NCBI GenBank assembly: GCA_036897445.1
Contig: JAYMTL010000097.1
Coordinates: 1 to 64,000 of the forward strand
Length of the DNA stretch: 64,000 nt
From: Pelargonium tetragonum
Taxonomy: Eukaryota; Streptophyta; Magnoliopsida; Geraniales; Geraniaceae
Direction: 5' to 3'
The notes below the pieces were generated by a model that saw nothing but the letters and a program-made list of their open reading frames with translations, made no database searches and had not been told where the DNA came from. Shown here piece by piece: positions 10,576-21,560 of this stretch (positions are counted from its first letter, which is position 1; each line of letters opens with the position of its first letter). The position numbers were made by a program, and so were the translations under genes.

Positions 10576-10944
10576 TTGAGTATTAATAAAATAAGGAATA
10601 ACCTATTAAATTTTATCAAATATAGAGGAAAGAAAATTGTCACTTCATGCGAATTTCCTAGGTCAAAAATTTTTTTAGTTCTACAAAACTACTGCTGGAA
10701 CTGTAAAACCCACTCCTTGTCAAGAATCTATAGCTATATCTTAATAAGAAACCCCTTTCATTTGCTTATAAGCTATCTTTCATTTTATGTAATAAATAAT
10801 GTAAAGGAGCCGATATGTCTCTTTCTATTTGAAAAATTCACTTACAGATTTCGAGCACAGGGTAAAAGGAAAACCCTAAGTTGTTTTAGAAACAAATTTT
10901 TGGCAAAGGTTATTCCAACCTTAGAGAGCGCCTCTCTAGAGTAA
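10576..10944 (+). CDS. Hypothetical open frame, 122 residues, unrecognised
   Basis: It opens at TTG and has no internal Met, so no ATG-initiated product is possible. The protein is basic. It has a Cys-containing stretch CWNCKTH near residues 41-47 and a hydrophobic segment near residues 58-74 (NPFHLLISYLSFYVINN). No family is recognised, and there is no ribosome binding site, operon or neighbour to support it. It is likely a chance open frame. Confidence 0.13.
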   Translation: MSINKIRNNLLNFIKYRGKKIVTSCEFPRSKIFLVLQNYCWNCKTHSLSRIYSYILIRNPFHLLISYLSFYVINNVKEPICLFLFEKFTYRFRAQGKRKTLSCFRNKFLAKVIPTLESASLE

Positions 10945-11486
10945 GTTCTAACACGGGTATTACGGCCTAAGCCCCTTACTGAAGACGCTTCTTTTTTTCC
11001 TGGACATTCGTTGTTAGTAGTCTAAAAAAAGACTTATTAAAACAAGTTTGATAACTATAATATATTGACATTCGGGATTTATCCCCCTTTTAACACTATA
11101 CCATAACAATGCAAGTCCTTAATACTTTCTCTCTTTAACTTGTGGATCTACCCTAGGCAAATTAAGCATAAAGAATTGTGCAGAGGTCGGACTACTCTTT
11201 ACAAAGTCTGGGGTACCCCTACTAAAAACTAAAAATGTGTAAGTCCCAAGATAAACTGTAACCTCGAAGGGGCGAGGCTTTAACCGATCCCAAGCAGCCG
11301 ATTTACTACTTTATAGGCGGCATATGCCTGGGCTGTTTTTCTTATGCTTTATAATCTGTAGAGACTGCCTAATATCTGAGTTACTTATTACACTTTTTGT
11401 AGATGTTGTATAGAATAAAGCCACTTTAAGCATTTTTGACTAGTTACTGACACCCATCTACCTTTTATGACGATATATATACCTCG

Positions 11487-11509
11487 TTTTCCGCACTCTA
11501 AACGGAAAA
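11487..11509. repeat. Perfect 7-bp hairpin
   Basis: TTTTCCG (11487-11493) pairs with CGGAAAA (11503-11509) over a 9-nt loop. No associated gene. Confidence 0.6.
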
Positions 11510-12088
11510 TTAAGACACTAAGGGTATCACATCTAGTATAAGCCTTTAATTAGAGTAATCCAGAGTTTCTTACTTTTCCCTATACCTATCCTGTTAAACT
11601 TATAATACAGAATTTAGTTTTAGCAATTAGGCTAAAAAACGACCCTTAATACCTTTTTAAAGGCCCGTTCAATTTACACAGAGTAAGACTTAGAAATCTC
11701 TTCGATCCGAAAAGTTTTTTGTGTCAGATGCCCGGCTTTAGAATCGTAATAAAATTCTATTCCTCAAATTGGAATTTTTTTTAGCTCATTTCTAACAGAC
11801 GAAAGTAAGTGTTCAATATTTTGCCAAAACTTGAAAATCAACAGATAAAAGAAAATTTCTTCAAAAAGAGAAGACACAGCGACTAACAAGGGTTTCCTTA
11901 TCAAGAATAACTGCAACAGCTAATAAGCTGAAGAGAAGTCCTAAAATCCAGAAGAAATTTGAACCTATACCAAATTCCTTTTGTAAATATATATGTTCCA
12001 TCCGAGGTTTTCGTTTCCTTTTGAGATTCTCATTTTTTTTATATATTTTTTTAGCTTATAACCTACAAAAATTTCTGCGATATAATAA

Positions 12089-12160
12089 AGGAAATATCTA
12101 CCTTTCTGTTTCAAACACAAAATCTAGAATCTTTAGTTTTGAGGAAATATCTACCTTTCT
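12089..12160 (+). repeat. 19-nt perfect direct repeat
   Basis: AGGAAATATCTACCTTTCT occurs at 12089-12107 and again at 12142-12160, 53 bases apart. It lies in a T-rich tract with no gene beside it. It could reflect local duplication, replication slippage or paired binding sites. Confidence 0.85.
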
Positions 12161-13227
12161 TTTTTAAGGGATTACCAAGCTATGAACGGACAAGAATACT
12201 CTACACTTATTGCCTAATTTATATCTATATATATTAACTTCTAAATTTACACTTTCTGAAACTAGCAAGGCAATAATCTAATTAAACCTGGTAAGCAATT
12301 CCGTAGAAATCCCTTTGTATTACAATCACTAAAAAAGTACAACCTTTCCTAAAAGGAGTTCCCCTACATAGAGTATCCTAGGGTCCTAATTGTTTCGATA
12401 TTCCCACTTTACTTGCTTATCACTAAGTTTTTGTACCCGTTTTATTTCATACTTTCTTTAAGACTTTATTATGAAATATTTCTTAGATAACTTAGAAAAC
12501 TACAATCGTGCCAATTGCTTATCGTAAAACGAAAGACTTGTATTAAAAAAACTTTCACAACAAAAGATTTTAAGGAGCATTCCTCAGACCCCGTTTAAAG
12601 TTTATAAAATGTCCCAAATAAGACATAACCGACAACCCGCATTAACAGGCAACTGTGTTTTACAAGTTAACGTTTTCCTCCTAATAATGAGAAGTTTCGA
12701 GTAAATGCATAAATGGTAGCAGAAAACTTATGAATGATTAATCAAGAGTACAAATTACGTGATATTGGATCCGACTAGAATCCCTGGGGCAGGAGTTTCA
12801 AAAACTTCAATAACTATAGAAGGTAAACTTGCGTTGTTGATTTACAATTTGAAATTGGGGTTTTGCTGCTGATAAAAACAAGGTATGCCCTCCACTAAAA
12901 AGAGTATAATGTGCTTTCTAGAAGCTAGAAGTGAATGTATACTACATTCCCTCGGGACCCCTCATAAAAAGAAAAGTTGAGTATAGCTATTACATGGGAG
13001 CAAACTCTTTGAGCACATTATCCCTATTATATATCTTGGAATATCCTAGTTTGATAAGGAAACTACCCCTCGCATCAATAGGTGTGAACACTTAAATACA
13101 CCTTAGTAGGGGTTCTCTTGCTTGAAGTGTGGTTAAAAAAGAAAATGACCATTAGTTAAAGAGTTAAGGAGAGATTTCTGGCAGTACTAGACTCCAAAGG
13201 TGTATCCCTCTTGTCTTGCTTGTTCTT

Positions 13228-13335
13228 TCTTCTTATTCTGTATCATACTCTGTCTTAGAGCTATACTTGTTGTTAGATAAGATAGACCTGTACTCTTTGG
13301 CTTTTGGGCTATACTGCCTTTCTTAGTCTTATGGT
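13228..13335 (-). repeat. Family B repeat copy
   Basis: On the minus strand it reads CCCAAAAGCCAAAGAGTACA then GGTCTATC and AAGTATAGCTCTAAG. The frame in phase gives SPKAKEYRS and KYSSKTEYDTE. The part around CCAAAAG..AAAGAG matches 55640-55690 (APKGKESRSS). Confidence 0.55.
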
Positions 13336-13470
13336 TGTTATGGTTCGTACCTATTGTAGTTATTGTATTACTTTATCTTTAATAAAAATGAAGTCTCTTT
13401 ATTCGATTGTATATAGGTTGTTGTTTAGGACATTGTTACTACAGTTTACTTTGTTTAGTTGTTTTTTGTT

Positions 13471-13510
13471 TAGTTGTTTAATTGCATTACCTCTTAGTAT
13501 TAGTAATTAT
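13471..13510 (+). repeat. Family A repeat, short copy
   Basis: TAGTTGTTTAATTGCATTAC followed by CTCTTAGTATTAGTAATTAT. The first part repeats at 8437-8466 on the opposite strand, and the second part at 7165-7190. Confidence 0.6.
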
Positions 13511-13562
13511 ATAGTTTAGTATAGAGGATAGAACCTTAACTATATCTATTATACGTCTATCC

Positions 13563-13596
13563 TACCGACTGAAGGCATCCAAAGGAGGTTAAGGTT
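13563..13596 (-). repeat. Family A repeat, short variant
   Basis: On the minus strand it reads AACCTCCTTTGGATGCCTTC followed by AGTCGGTAG. This matches the variant at 9073-9095 (CCTCCGGATGCCTCCAGTCGGG). Confidence 0.5.
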
Positions 13597-13689
13597 ACAA
13601 CAAGTAGTTTCTAGTTTTTTGAGTATACATACTCGCACTATAACACAAATATGACTTTGCTTTACGAGCTTTCCTTAGTATTTCTATTG

Positions 13690-13905
13690 ATTTACTTGTT
13701 TGTTTAAGATTTGGGAGTATGCAGATGCAGAGTAAAAAACAGGTTAAGAAGTATAAGCGGTAGCTGATGTGGTCTATAGTGTGTAAGTCAATTTTAAACT
13801 AATACTACGCATTACCTCGCTATCGCTCCAGTCGGTAAGGTTAATGTGTAAAAGACTTCTTAGGTTTCACTCTTCCTATCTCAAGAACTACAGGGTACAA
13901 GAGGA
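13690..13905 (+). repeat. Family A repeat, long copy
   Basis: Upstream AAACAGGTTAAGAAGTATAA and GTGGTCTATAGTGTGTAAGT align with 18060-18100. The core is GCATTACCTCGCTATCGCTC followed by CAGTCGGTAAGG. Downstream AAGAACTACAGGGTACAAGA with GGAAT aligns with 18206-18230 and 21258-21283. Confidence 0.6.
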
Positions 13906-14964
13906 ATAGAACTTCTAAGATAAGTACAGACTGCAACAAAAAGAAAAAGTCCCAAAAGCTATAACGGGTACCAGCTGCAATATAAGACAGGGCCTATAAG
14001 ATATAGAGGAAAGATAATACGAGTTCTCAGGCTTTTTTTGTGGTTAACAAGGGATATAGAGCAAGTTTATAAGGAATTTGATTAGAAATAAACTAGAAAA
14101 ATCTTTTTATTTATTAGGAACTCGGCGTAGCTTGTAATATATTAGATATTAGGGAAACCCCATAGCTAAGTACGGTTAATTACCAAGGTTAAAGATTCCC
14201 TTTTTTGAGAATATATATAATGAGGGCGGCTATAGATCAGGAAAGTCAAGCTTACTCTAAAGGAAAGGGATTTCGGGGAATTGAAGAGTTTCTATATTTA
14301 TGGTTTCAGATACAAACCCGACTAAGTATGGTTTTGTGATATGTATATTCGTGCTTCTCATTTCAAGGGGGTTCCCGCGGGTTCTTTTTGAGTTATACAT
14401 TGTATTTAATCATTGTTAGATAATCTTTAACTAGTAGGGCTCGTATCCGAGAAGGTTGCCTTTTGAGTCTAGTTGGAATACAAGTCTAATTTAATAAAAA
14501 AGTAATTCTAAGAGCTCTATCTTCAAGCAAATTCTCTCTAAATTTCTTTGTACTAAGGATCCCCTTAGATTTGCACAGCTTTTTTTAGTTTCACGAGTTT
14601 TTTCTTCAGGGTCAAGTATTAATTCAGTGAATTATCTATACATCTTGAGCTGGGATTCCCTTATGGTAAATCTAAAAGGAGTTTCTCTTTTAAGGATATA
14701 GGAAAGATAGTATAAAAAGAATGCTTTATTCTCCGCTCTTCGGGGTAGCTAAACTTCTCCCAAAATTGGGCTCTCTTTTTGTTGATCAAAAATATAACGC
14801 ATTATCTAGTAGCTACTCTTAAAACAGACCTTGTTTAAAGGATTCCTAGGCTTAAAATTTGTAGTTAAGGGGGTTCGCTTGCAACTAGCACTGGGTCTCT
14901 CTAACTGAAATGTTAATTGAACCCTCGTTTTATTGTTGATAAGTCCTTGTTCTAATTTCAATTC

Positions 14965-15025
14965 TATATAGAAAGAAAGTATAGGAACGTATATAATAAG
15001 GGGTACTTATCTTTCTTTCTATATA
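14965..15025. repeat. 15-bp perfect inverted repeat
   Basis: TATATAGAAAGAAAG (14965-14979) is the exact reverse complement of CTTTCTTTCTATATA (15011-15025), separated by 31 bases. It could form a hairpin in RNA. No flanking gene explains it. Confidence 0.8.
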
Positions 15026-16477
15026 AGTTCGTTCTGCATCAATATAAATTTTGTGCCACTGAAAGCCTTATTATTTTGTTTGGCAAGCTTTTGATGTTCA
15101 GTGTAATAAGGAATACCCGCGTTGTGCCATTACAAGTTCTGTTAATTTCAGAGTTTTACTGATAAACTAATATATTATAATATCGCTGAGAATAGCTACT
15201 AAGATAGTTCTTATTTATACCGCACGAAATTCATGTAAGAATGACGACAGCCTCATAATTACATTTATTATCCTACCAGACCCAACTTGGGATTTAAGAA
15301 AAGAATTTTCAAATCCTTTGCTCTACTCAGACAAGACTTTTGTGATACCTAACTTATTTCGCTAAGCCACAGCATTCTCATCAAGAAGTTCTTCTACTTA
15401 CTATTGTATTTACTCGTACTCCTATCAAAATTTCTAAGAAAAGGAATTCGTAGTAAATTGCCATTTACCTGAAGCAAAAGCATAGTCTTCAGAAAAAAAT
15501 TGCGGTGTTAACTTAAAACCAAGCCGGATTTTCCCCTTTTTTAGTAAAGAAGTTTCTAACTAAATCTATTACACCGGTATGCATACTCACAACTTTATTT
15601 AACTTTATTCTTGTATACCTAGTGGGGACTGATCATAAAGATAAGCTGACATCTATTACCAGGAACCCTTAAACTGTAAACTCTAAATAAAAATCTCGGA
15701 TCTTTTTAAGTGCTTCGACTGTTATAAATCCCTGCTTTTATTCTAACTCAATAAGAGTCTTAAGTGTCACCGGAAATGAAAAGAAAAAGGTTTTTCTTTT
15801 CTTTAATTAGGTTTGCCTTGGGTATGCTCATTTTGTAACCTTCCTGTGCATTCTCACTCAATTAAGTAAGAGTCACTCAAGGTTACAGATAAAATAAAGT
15901 GTATATATTTCTAATTAGTAATGTTCCTTTTATTGTAACTTCCACCGACTTCGTTCTCAATCAACTTACTTAATGGAGGTCCTTTTACTATATATTTCCA
16001 GGAGCTACAAGGAAGAACTCGCTATTCTATACGTAAGCTGTCTAGTTTTGTACTTTTTTAGTAGTTAATTTATTTGAATTTTGAGTGACCTAAAGGATTC
16101 TAATATCTAAATAAAGGCAAATTTCTGTTACTATATGTAAGGGCAGAACCGCAAGAACTCCGGTTCGTTGAATACTCCCTATCAATAGGGTGTGCCTGTC
16201 CTAATAAAAATGAACTGCAGGAAAAGACCAAGAACTAAAGGAATAAGACATTTTTTTTATGGAATGCTTTTACCAACTAAATTTCATTAAGAAATAAACC
16301 GATCAGAAACCTTTAATCTTTTTCAAATTTCTTGCCTATATCGAGAGTTCTACGACTCCATACAATACAATATTGGATTAAACCCTTTTTTTTAAGGGCC
16401 CGTCTTAACTGACAAATATTGAGTCTTTAAAAAAGAAAGGAGACCCCGTTAACCTTTTAGTAAGATTTGCTTTGGTA

Positions 16478-16508
16478 CTTTCCTAAAGAGTAGCTCCTTT
16501 TAGGAAAG
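16478..16508. repeat. 10-bp perfect hairpin
   Basis: CTTTCCTAAA (16478-16487) pairs exactly with TTTAGGAAAG (16499-16508) across an 11-nt loop. It has no T-tract directly after it, so a terminator reading is weak. Confidence 0.7.
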
Positions 16509-17282
16509 ACGCTTTCAAAAGTAGTTGTAATAGGTATAAAAGGGGCCTTGTGAGTTTAAACCCCGCAGCTCGTTCTTGAAAAGAGCTATCCATTAAGAGT
16601 TATTGTAGATTCTAATTTGGGCCCCTTAGTAAGGGGTTTTTCTATTTCCTTTTCTTTTATTAGGTTGCCTGCTATAATATAAGTTTTTTAAAAGAGTTAT
16701 ACCTCGAGGTTATTTAATGAGATTCTATTTGATTTGGCATTCCTTATTTATAGTGTATATAAGGGCTGCCTCCAGAAAGTGATACTAAAAAAATCTTCTT
16801 GTATTCAAGGCTTAAGAAACCCGTCCATTACAAAGTAAATTACCGGTTCAACAAGAGGGCTACAACTTCGTTTATAAAAGCACTAAATGGAAGGAAGATT
16901 TTTAGTACTACCAACTCTGCAATGAAATAGCAAAAACCTTATTAGAGCTTGCCGACACTTTAGATTCTTATAGGAATTCCCTTGTACTATAATAAGTAAG
17001 TAGTTGCTAAAAATAGAAATTTCTTTAGCCTAAGTGTTGAAACAAAAAGTCATTTTTAGTAATGTGCTAAAACTAGGATTTTACTTAACCTTAAAAACTT
17101 TTGTCTTAGTAAATTGAACTTCGAGGGGCCTTCCTAGTATACTGCGGACAATGTCTCAGAAAAAGCTCTTAAGCCTACGTCTTTAGAATTTCTTAGCTAT
17201 CAGTTGAAATTAACAATTATCTATTTACTTTTTTATTTTATCTTTTCTAGGAGGATAAAATAAACAGGTAAAATTCTTATTA

Positions 17283-17296
17283 TTAAGATTAAGCGG
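17283..17296 (+). repeat. Shared 14-mer TTAAGATTAAGCGG, copy 2
   Basis: Exact second copy of the 14-mer at 2372-2385, again after an AT-rich tract. Confidence 0.4.
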
Positions 17297-17699
17297 GACC
17301 TTTATAAAAAATTTTTTTACTGCTTAATAAGATCATGACTAAAAAGTAGCTGGATGAAAAAGTTATATCCCTCCTCCTTTTACTGTAGATTCCTACGAGC
17401 TCAAAACTCCAATTTCCTGGATTTCTAGTCTATATTTATATTGTTTCAACATAAGGTACTACTCTAGCTACAGGGTTTTATAGGGGTCTTTAAAGCATAA
17501 ATTCGCCCTTAGGAATTCCCTTGCTTTTATTTACTTTTATAGATCTCCTCGAACCTAGAAAAAGAAAGAGCCCCTAACCTAAGATTTAGATTCCTTATAT
17601 ATTCTGGATAAGGGCAGGGAGCGGGGTTAGCAGTGTGATTATAAGGTATCAAGAAATTCATAAAAGTTTTCGGAAGAGTTACACTAGATTTTAATAATT

Positions 17700-18420
17700 T
17701 CTTACCAATCTCTCTAAGGCACTAGCCTCTCTATAGCAATAACTCCAGACTAGAAGAGTGATCTCCCTTAACGAAGCTCTCTCTCTCTATTTTTACCACT
17801 ACCTAGCTACATAAGTAACTACATAAGAAAAGACTCTGAACTCTTAGAAAGTACTTTCCTGTCTCTTATAGATCATCTAGTACGACTATTCTATCTACTT
17901 CTACTTAGGGAATACACTACTTCCTAACAATAAATAAGAGGAGCCTACTAGCTACAATATAAAAAGAACTTTAAGAGTATTGACTGGCTTCCTCGGAAGT
18001 ATACAGGTATTTTCCTTTAAATTAATTGTCGAGTAAGAATCAAGACAAAAAGAATAAGAAACAGTTTAAGTTAAGTAAAGAAGTGTGGTATTCTAGTGTA
18101 AGTAGGTCTATTTCAGAATACTACTAATTACATTACCTCCGTTATACTACAGTCGGTAAGAGATTTTGACTCCTAACCCCCCTAAGTTTGTATCCTCCTT
18201 ACTGATAAGAACCGGAACTAGAGGAATACCCCTTACTAAGGCTACGATTTCTAATAAACACTAACTAGAATAAGTATAATAAGGAATACAAAAATCCCAT
18301 CTGCAATAAGACAATAAGTATCCGCTCCAAGAAGAAGCTCCTTCTAATAAGAAAGGTATAGCTCCAAGAAACCGGGTTAAGGGGAGGTTTCTGTACACTT
18401 AATAATCTAGGGTTTGCCTC
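17700..18420. repeat. Repeat island 5 (A element plus B relic)
   Basis: The left half has CTAGCTACATAAGTAACTAC-like wording shared with islands 3 and 8. A long family A copy lies at 18055-18240, followed by A-rich DNA with CCGCTCCAAGAAGAAGCTCC (18319-18338) and GGTATAGCTCCAAG (18356-18369), a plus-strand family B site. No usable frame survives. Confidence 0.45.
18055..18240 (+). repeat. Family A repeat, long copy
   Basis: The core ATTACATTACCTCCGTTATA followed by CTACAGTCGGTAAG lies at 18127-18160. Downstream CCTCCTTACTGATAAGAACC and ACTAGAGGAATACC (18191-18232) match the copy at 21241-21285 (CCTCTGTTAATGATAAGAAC, CAAGAGGAATGCACC). This and the 21177 copy are the pair that define the family. 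Confidence 0.7.
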
Positions 18421-20200
18421 CTTTATATATATTTTAAGAAAAATTCTGGAAAATAGAAAAACTAGAAAGACCCCTTTATAAAAGAATGATATTCCTTATC
18501 CTTAAGACTTTCAAAAGATTATAGAATAAAGAGCTTTGTATTAATAAAGTCGATTTTATGTTTCTCCAACTCTTTCTGGGTTTAAAAAGTAAAGGGTATA
18601 AGCTGATTGTAGAATTAGTAAGAGTTTAGTACTCAATATTGGCTAAAAAATCCCGCACAAAGTATTAAAGATACTCACTTTAGGGAAAAGCTCGTAACAA
18701 GCAAAAATCTAATTAAAAGGCCAGGAGCCTCTAAGATTTAGGGTAATAAAAAGTGGAAAAGATCTACAACCCCTTTCAAATAAACTGTATATAATAGAAA
18801 CTTCTTAACAGCTTCAACTGTAAAAGATAAATCACTAATTCAGTCAGATCCATAAAATCCTGTCATTTGTACAAGTGAGACGTTTACGATAAAAACGAAT
18901 GTGAGATACATAAATTAAGTATAACAACTCTCATATTGGGCCTTTCCACAGGTAGGAGATTGCCTTCAGAAAGTCCGTACTACAAAATAAAGGGGAGTGA
19001 CTTGCGAAAGCTGTCTATTCTGCAACATGTCTAGATTAAGATTAATAAAGGTAGGAAATCGAGTCTAAGCAAAGAAGTACAAAACAACCAAGGTATATCC
19101 TCTTTCTCTTTAGGTCTCCCTCTTCTGTCCAAAATGACGACCGCTTCCTTTAAAAGGTCTCTTTGTTATACTCATTAATTTTGATCTATTCCAGCGCTCT
19201 TCGACCGAAATTCTATTATCTCACCACACTTATACCTTTGTCTCTTCATTTTTGTTATCATATATTATAAAATATTTACAAGCAGGGAAATCCTTAGAAA
19301 GGGTTTGGCGGCCCTATCTTTAACTTTGTTGATGTAGTTTGGTTCTTCTTTGTTTCTATCGGCCATGAGGATTCTATAAGCCTTAATGCCTTGTCTGGAA
19401 TTTAGTTTTTATCTTTTGAGAGAAGTGATCGTTGATTTTTGTTGGAAACCCGTAAGTCCCTTTTTATGTGTTCACTAGTCTCTAAAGCTAAAGGTTTGGT
19501 TTATCACGAGTGTCTGAATACCTTTTTTTATCCCTTGTCGCCTGCAAAATTATTTACAAAAAAGAAGAAAGGGAGAGAGTTTTCCGTTAAGTACTCAGTT
19601 TAACTCACTCCTTCTTTACTCTCTATTTAACTATTAATATAATGCAATCTCCTTTGTTTGCAGAATAAGGATTGCTTTAATAGTAATTCCAAGTAAGTAG
19701 GATAGCGAGTTACCAAAAAATTCACGAAGGACAAGTATTATTCTTACTTGTCCGATTTTTATCTTGAAAAGGTTTGCTAGTGACCTTTCCCTTTATAGGA
19801 TTTTTTATAATTAAGACTATCAAAAATCAGCTCTTAAGAACTCAGAAAACTTAGGAAATTAGTAAAGATTTATTCTAGATCCTGTTAATTCAGTAATTTT
19901 ATCTACTCTACGAAATCAAGTTACAAGGAATTTGTTAGCTAAAAAGAACCTCGCCTTTTATCAATTATACGGGTCAAACTTATTTATCTGTTACAAAAGT
20001 ATCTTATTTTCAGAAATTCGTAAGAAGCCCTATCCGAATCCGAATATGCAACTATCCTTAGTCATTTTAAAGGGTATAACTAAATATATACCTTATACAT
20101 TAAATAAAAATTTTTGTAAAATAAGAAGGTTATAGCTTTATAAAAATACATACTTATTGACCTTTTCCTCGTGTTTTGGCATATCTAAAGGATACTTTGG
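18421..20200. other. Gene-free AT-rich spacer
   Basis: No gene or RNA, apart from the hairpin at 19729-19753. A 67-codon frame at 19932-20135 opens at TTG and has no motif. Confidence 0.5.
19729..19753 (+). repeat. 9-bp hairpin followed by T-rich tract (terminator-like)
   Basis: GGACAAGTA (19729-19737) pairs exactly with TACTTGTCC (19745-19753) over a 7-nt loop, followed by GATTTTTAT. The shape is that of an intrinsic terminator or an RNA 3'-end hairpin, but no upstream gene is recognised. Confidence 0.55.
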
Positions 20201-21560
20201 ACTGGGGAGAGTTTCTTTTATTTAAGTGCCTATACGTTAGATCTTCGGATTTCCTTGTTGCTTGACTGTTTGTTTATAGAGATAAGGATAAGGGGTATTA
20301 AAGGAAGATAAAAGGGAGTAGGAGAGCTATATAGACCTGTGTGGGTTACTGTTGTTACTGTCGTCTTATGGTAGCTATTGTCTTACTGTAGTTACTAAAT
20401 TCTATTATTACTCTATATGTATTAGTTTCTTAAGATAGATATTGTATTTCTTGTTTATTGTACTAGATAGTATTGGATAGTACAAGGTATTGTATTGGGG
20501 GTCTTAGGAATGCATTACCTAAGCATAGTAGTCTTGTTCTAGTTGTCTAAGCTGTATTACTCAATGTCTTATGTGTTTATCGTTAATGAGTAAGCAAACT
20601 TAAAGAAAAATGCAGTAGAACCCCTGTTAAATATTTAAAAAGTACAAACAAAAGGGCACCCCTAGCGGAAGATAAACAGCATTCTGGAGATAGAAATGTT
20701 CTAATTCATTTGTAATTACATTACCTTTATCTACAGGAAAGTAATTGATTGAGTCTAATTAGGCGTAAGGATCCTATCGTGTTAGCGGGTGTTTCCTCTG
20801 TTTCCGATTCTAAAGCTAGGCTAAAGCAGGAGAATTAACGGAGAATAAGGGTTTTTCTCTACTTGCTTTTGTGTAACAAGGTTTTGCAAGAAGAGACCCT
20901 TTCTTTAACTTTAGATCTTAGGAGGCTTATAAGGATCTTTTTAAAAAGGTATAAAAGGCTTAAATGTAAAAAATGTTTAATGGATACACTTGGGTTTTCT
21001 GGGATTTAAATAGCCTTGCTGTGGGTTTTAGTATTCTGGTAACGCTTTGGGATTTGTTCCTTAAGAATTTTTTCTTTTTAGAGTCCTTTTCAAAAAACAA
21101 GTAAAAGAAGTATAGGTCAGAAGCTGTAGATGGTGTCCTAGAGGCTCTATGCGTACTCATTAAACTACCTGTATACTAATTACATTACCTCCGTTACACT
21201 ACAGTTGGGTAAAAGGACTCAGTATCTATCTAAGCAAGCTTACCTCTGTTAATGATAAGAACAAAAGCACAAGAGGAATGCACCCTAGGAACAACTATTT
21301 AATATCTAATCCTTAATACACTACTAAGCATATACTATCTATAACTTAGCTATAACTAAGTAGTAGTATACCTATTATTATCTCTCTAATGGAACCTTTA
21401 TCTTTTATATTAGAGTCTCTCTCTTCTCTATTCGTCTAGTAATAATAAGACTGGTATAGCCCCAAAAAGTGTAGCAGCAAAGACTCACAAGGCATGAATA
21501 AAGGCAAAAAAGTCCTATTAAGTAAGGTACAGATTACAGATTTTCAAGTAAGGTCTAGCT
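20200..21560. repeat. Repeat island 6 (A/B element, possibly two nested copies)
   Basis: The T-rich left half carries minus-strand family B (20317-20400: GAGAGCTATATAGACCTG) and a GCATTACCT site near 20513. A weak family A copy is at 20713-20752 and a long one at 21090-21290. The right end is A-rich with GGTATAGCCCCAAAAAG near 21463 and GGTCTAGCTCTGAGGAAAG near 21547, the latter sharing AGCTCTGAGGAAAG with 9278. Spacing between the two A copies suggests two overlapping or nested elements. Confidence 0.45.
21090..21290 (+). repeat. Family A repeat, long copy
   Basis: The core CTAATTACATTACCTCCGTT followed by ACACTACAGTTGGGTAAAAG lies at 21176-21215. One frame runs open for 40-odd codons from the core through CTTACCTCTGTTAATGATAA, reading LPPLHYSWVKG then KLTSVNDKNKSTRG. 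Parts of this wording (DKN, RG) recur in the 18055 and 13690 copies. This hints at a coding origin, but I recognise no family. Confidence 0.6.

Larger units (their letters stand above)
10945..13180. other. Gene-free AT-rich spacer
   Basis: It holds a 7-bp hairpin (11487-11509) and a 19-nt direct repeat (12089 and 12142). Otherwise only background DNA with GC-rich near-palindromes. Confidence 0.55.
13190..14060. repeat. Repeat island 4 (mirror-arranged A/B element)
   Basis: The left half (13190-13560) is T-rich and carries family B on the minus strand (13228-13335: CTTAGAGCTATAC, GATAGACCTGTAC). The centre holds family A copies at 13471-13510 (plus), 13563-13596 (minus) and 13690-13841 (plus). 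The right half (13850-14060) is A-rich with CCCAAAAGCTATAACGG near 13952, a plus-strand family B-like site. The layout parallels islands 3 and 6. The small frame at 13304-13519 is low-complexity Leu/Phe/Ser wording within the T-rich half and is not a credible gene. Confidence 0.5.
14061..17700. other. Gene-free AT-rich spacer
   Basis: No gene or RNA. It contains two notable inverted repeats (14965-15025 and 16478-16508) and copy 2 of the shared 14-mer (17283-17296). Confidence 0.55.

Noticed and set aside
13304-13519. 71-codon Leu/Phe/Ser-rich frame
   Set aside because: It lies in the T-rich half of repeat island 4, so the hydrophobic wording follows from base composition.
7900-21560. Retrovirus-like or LTR element as the source of the islands
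   Set aside because: No direct terminal repeats, primer-binding site, capsid or polymerase wording was seen; the symmetry is inverted instead.
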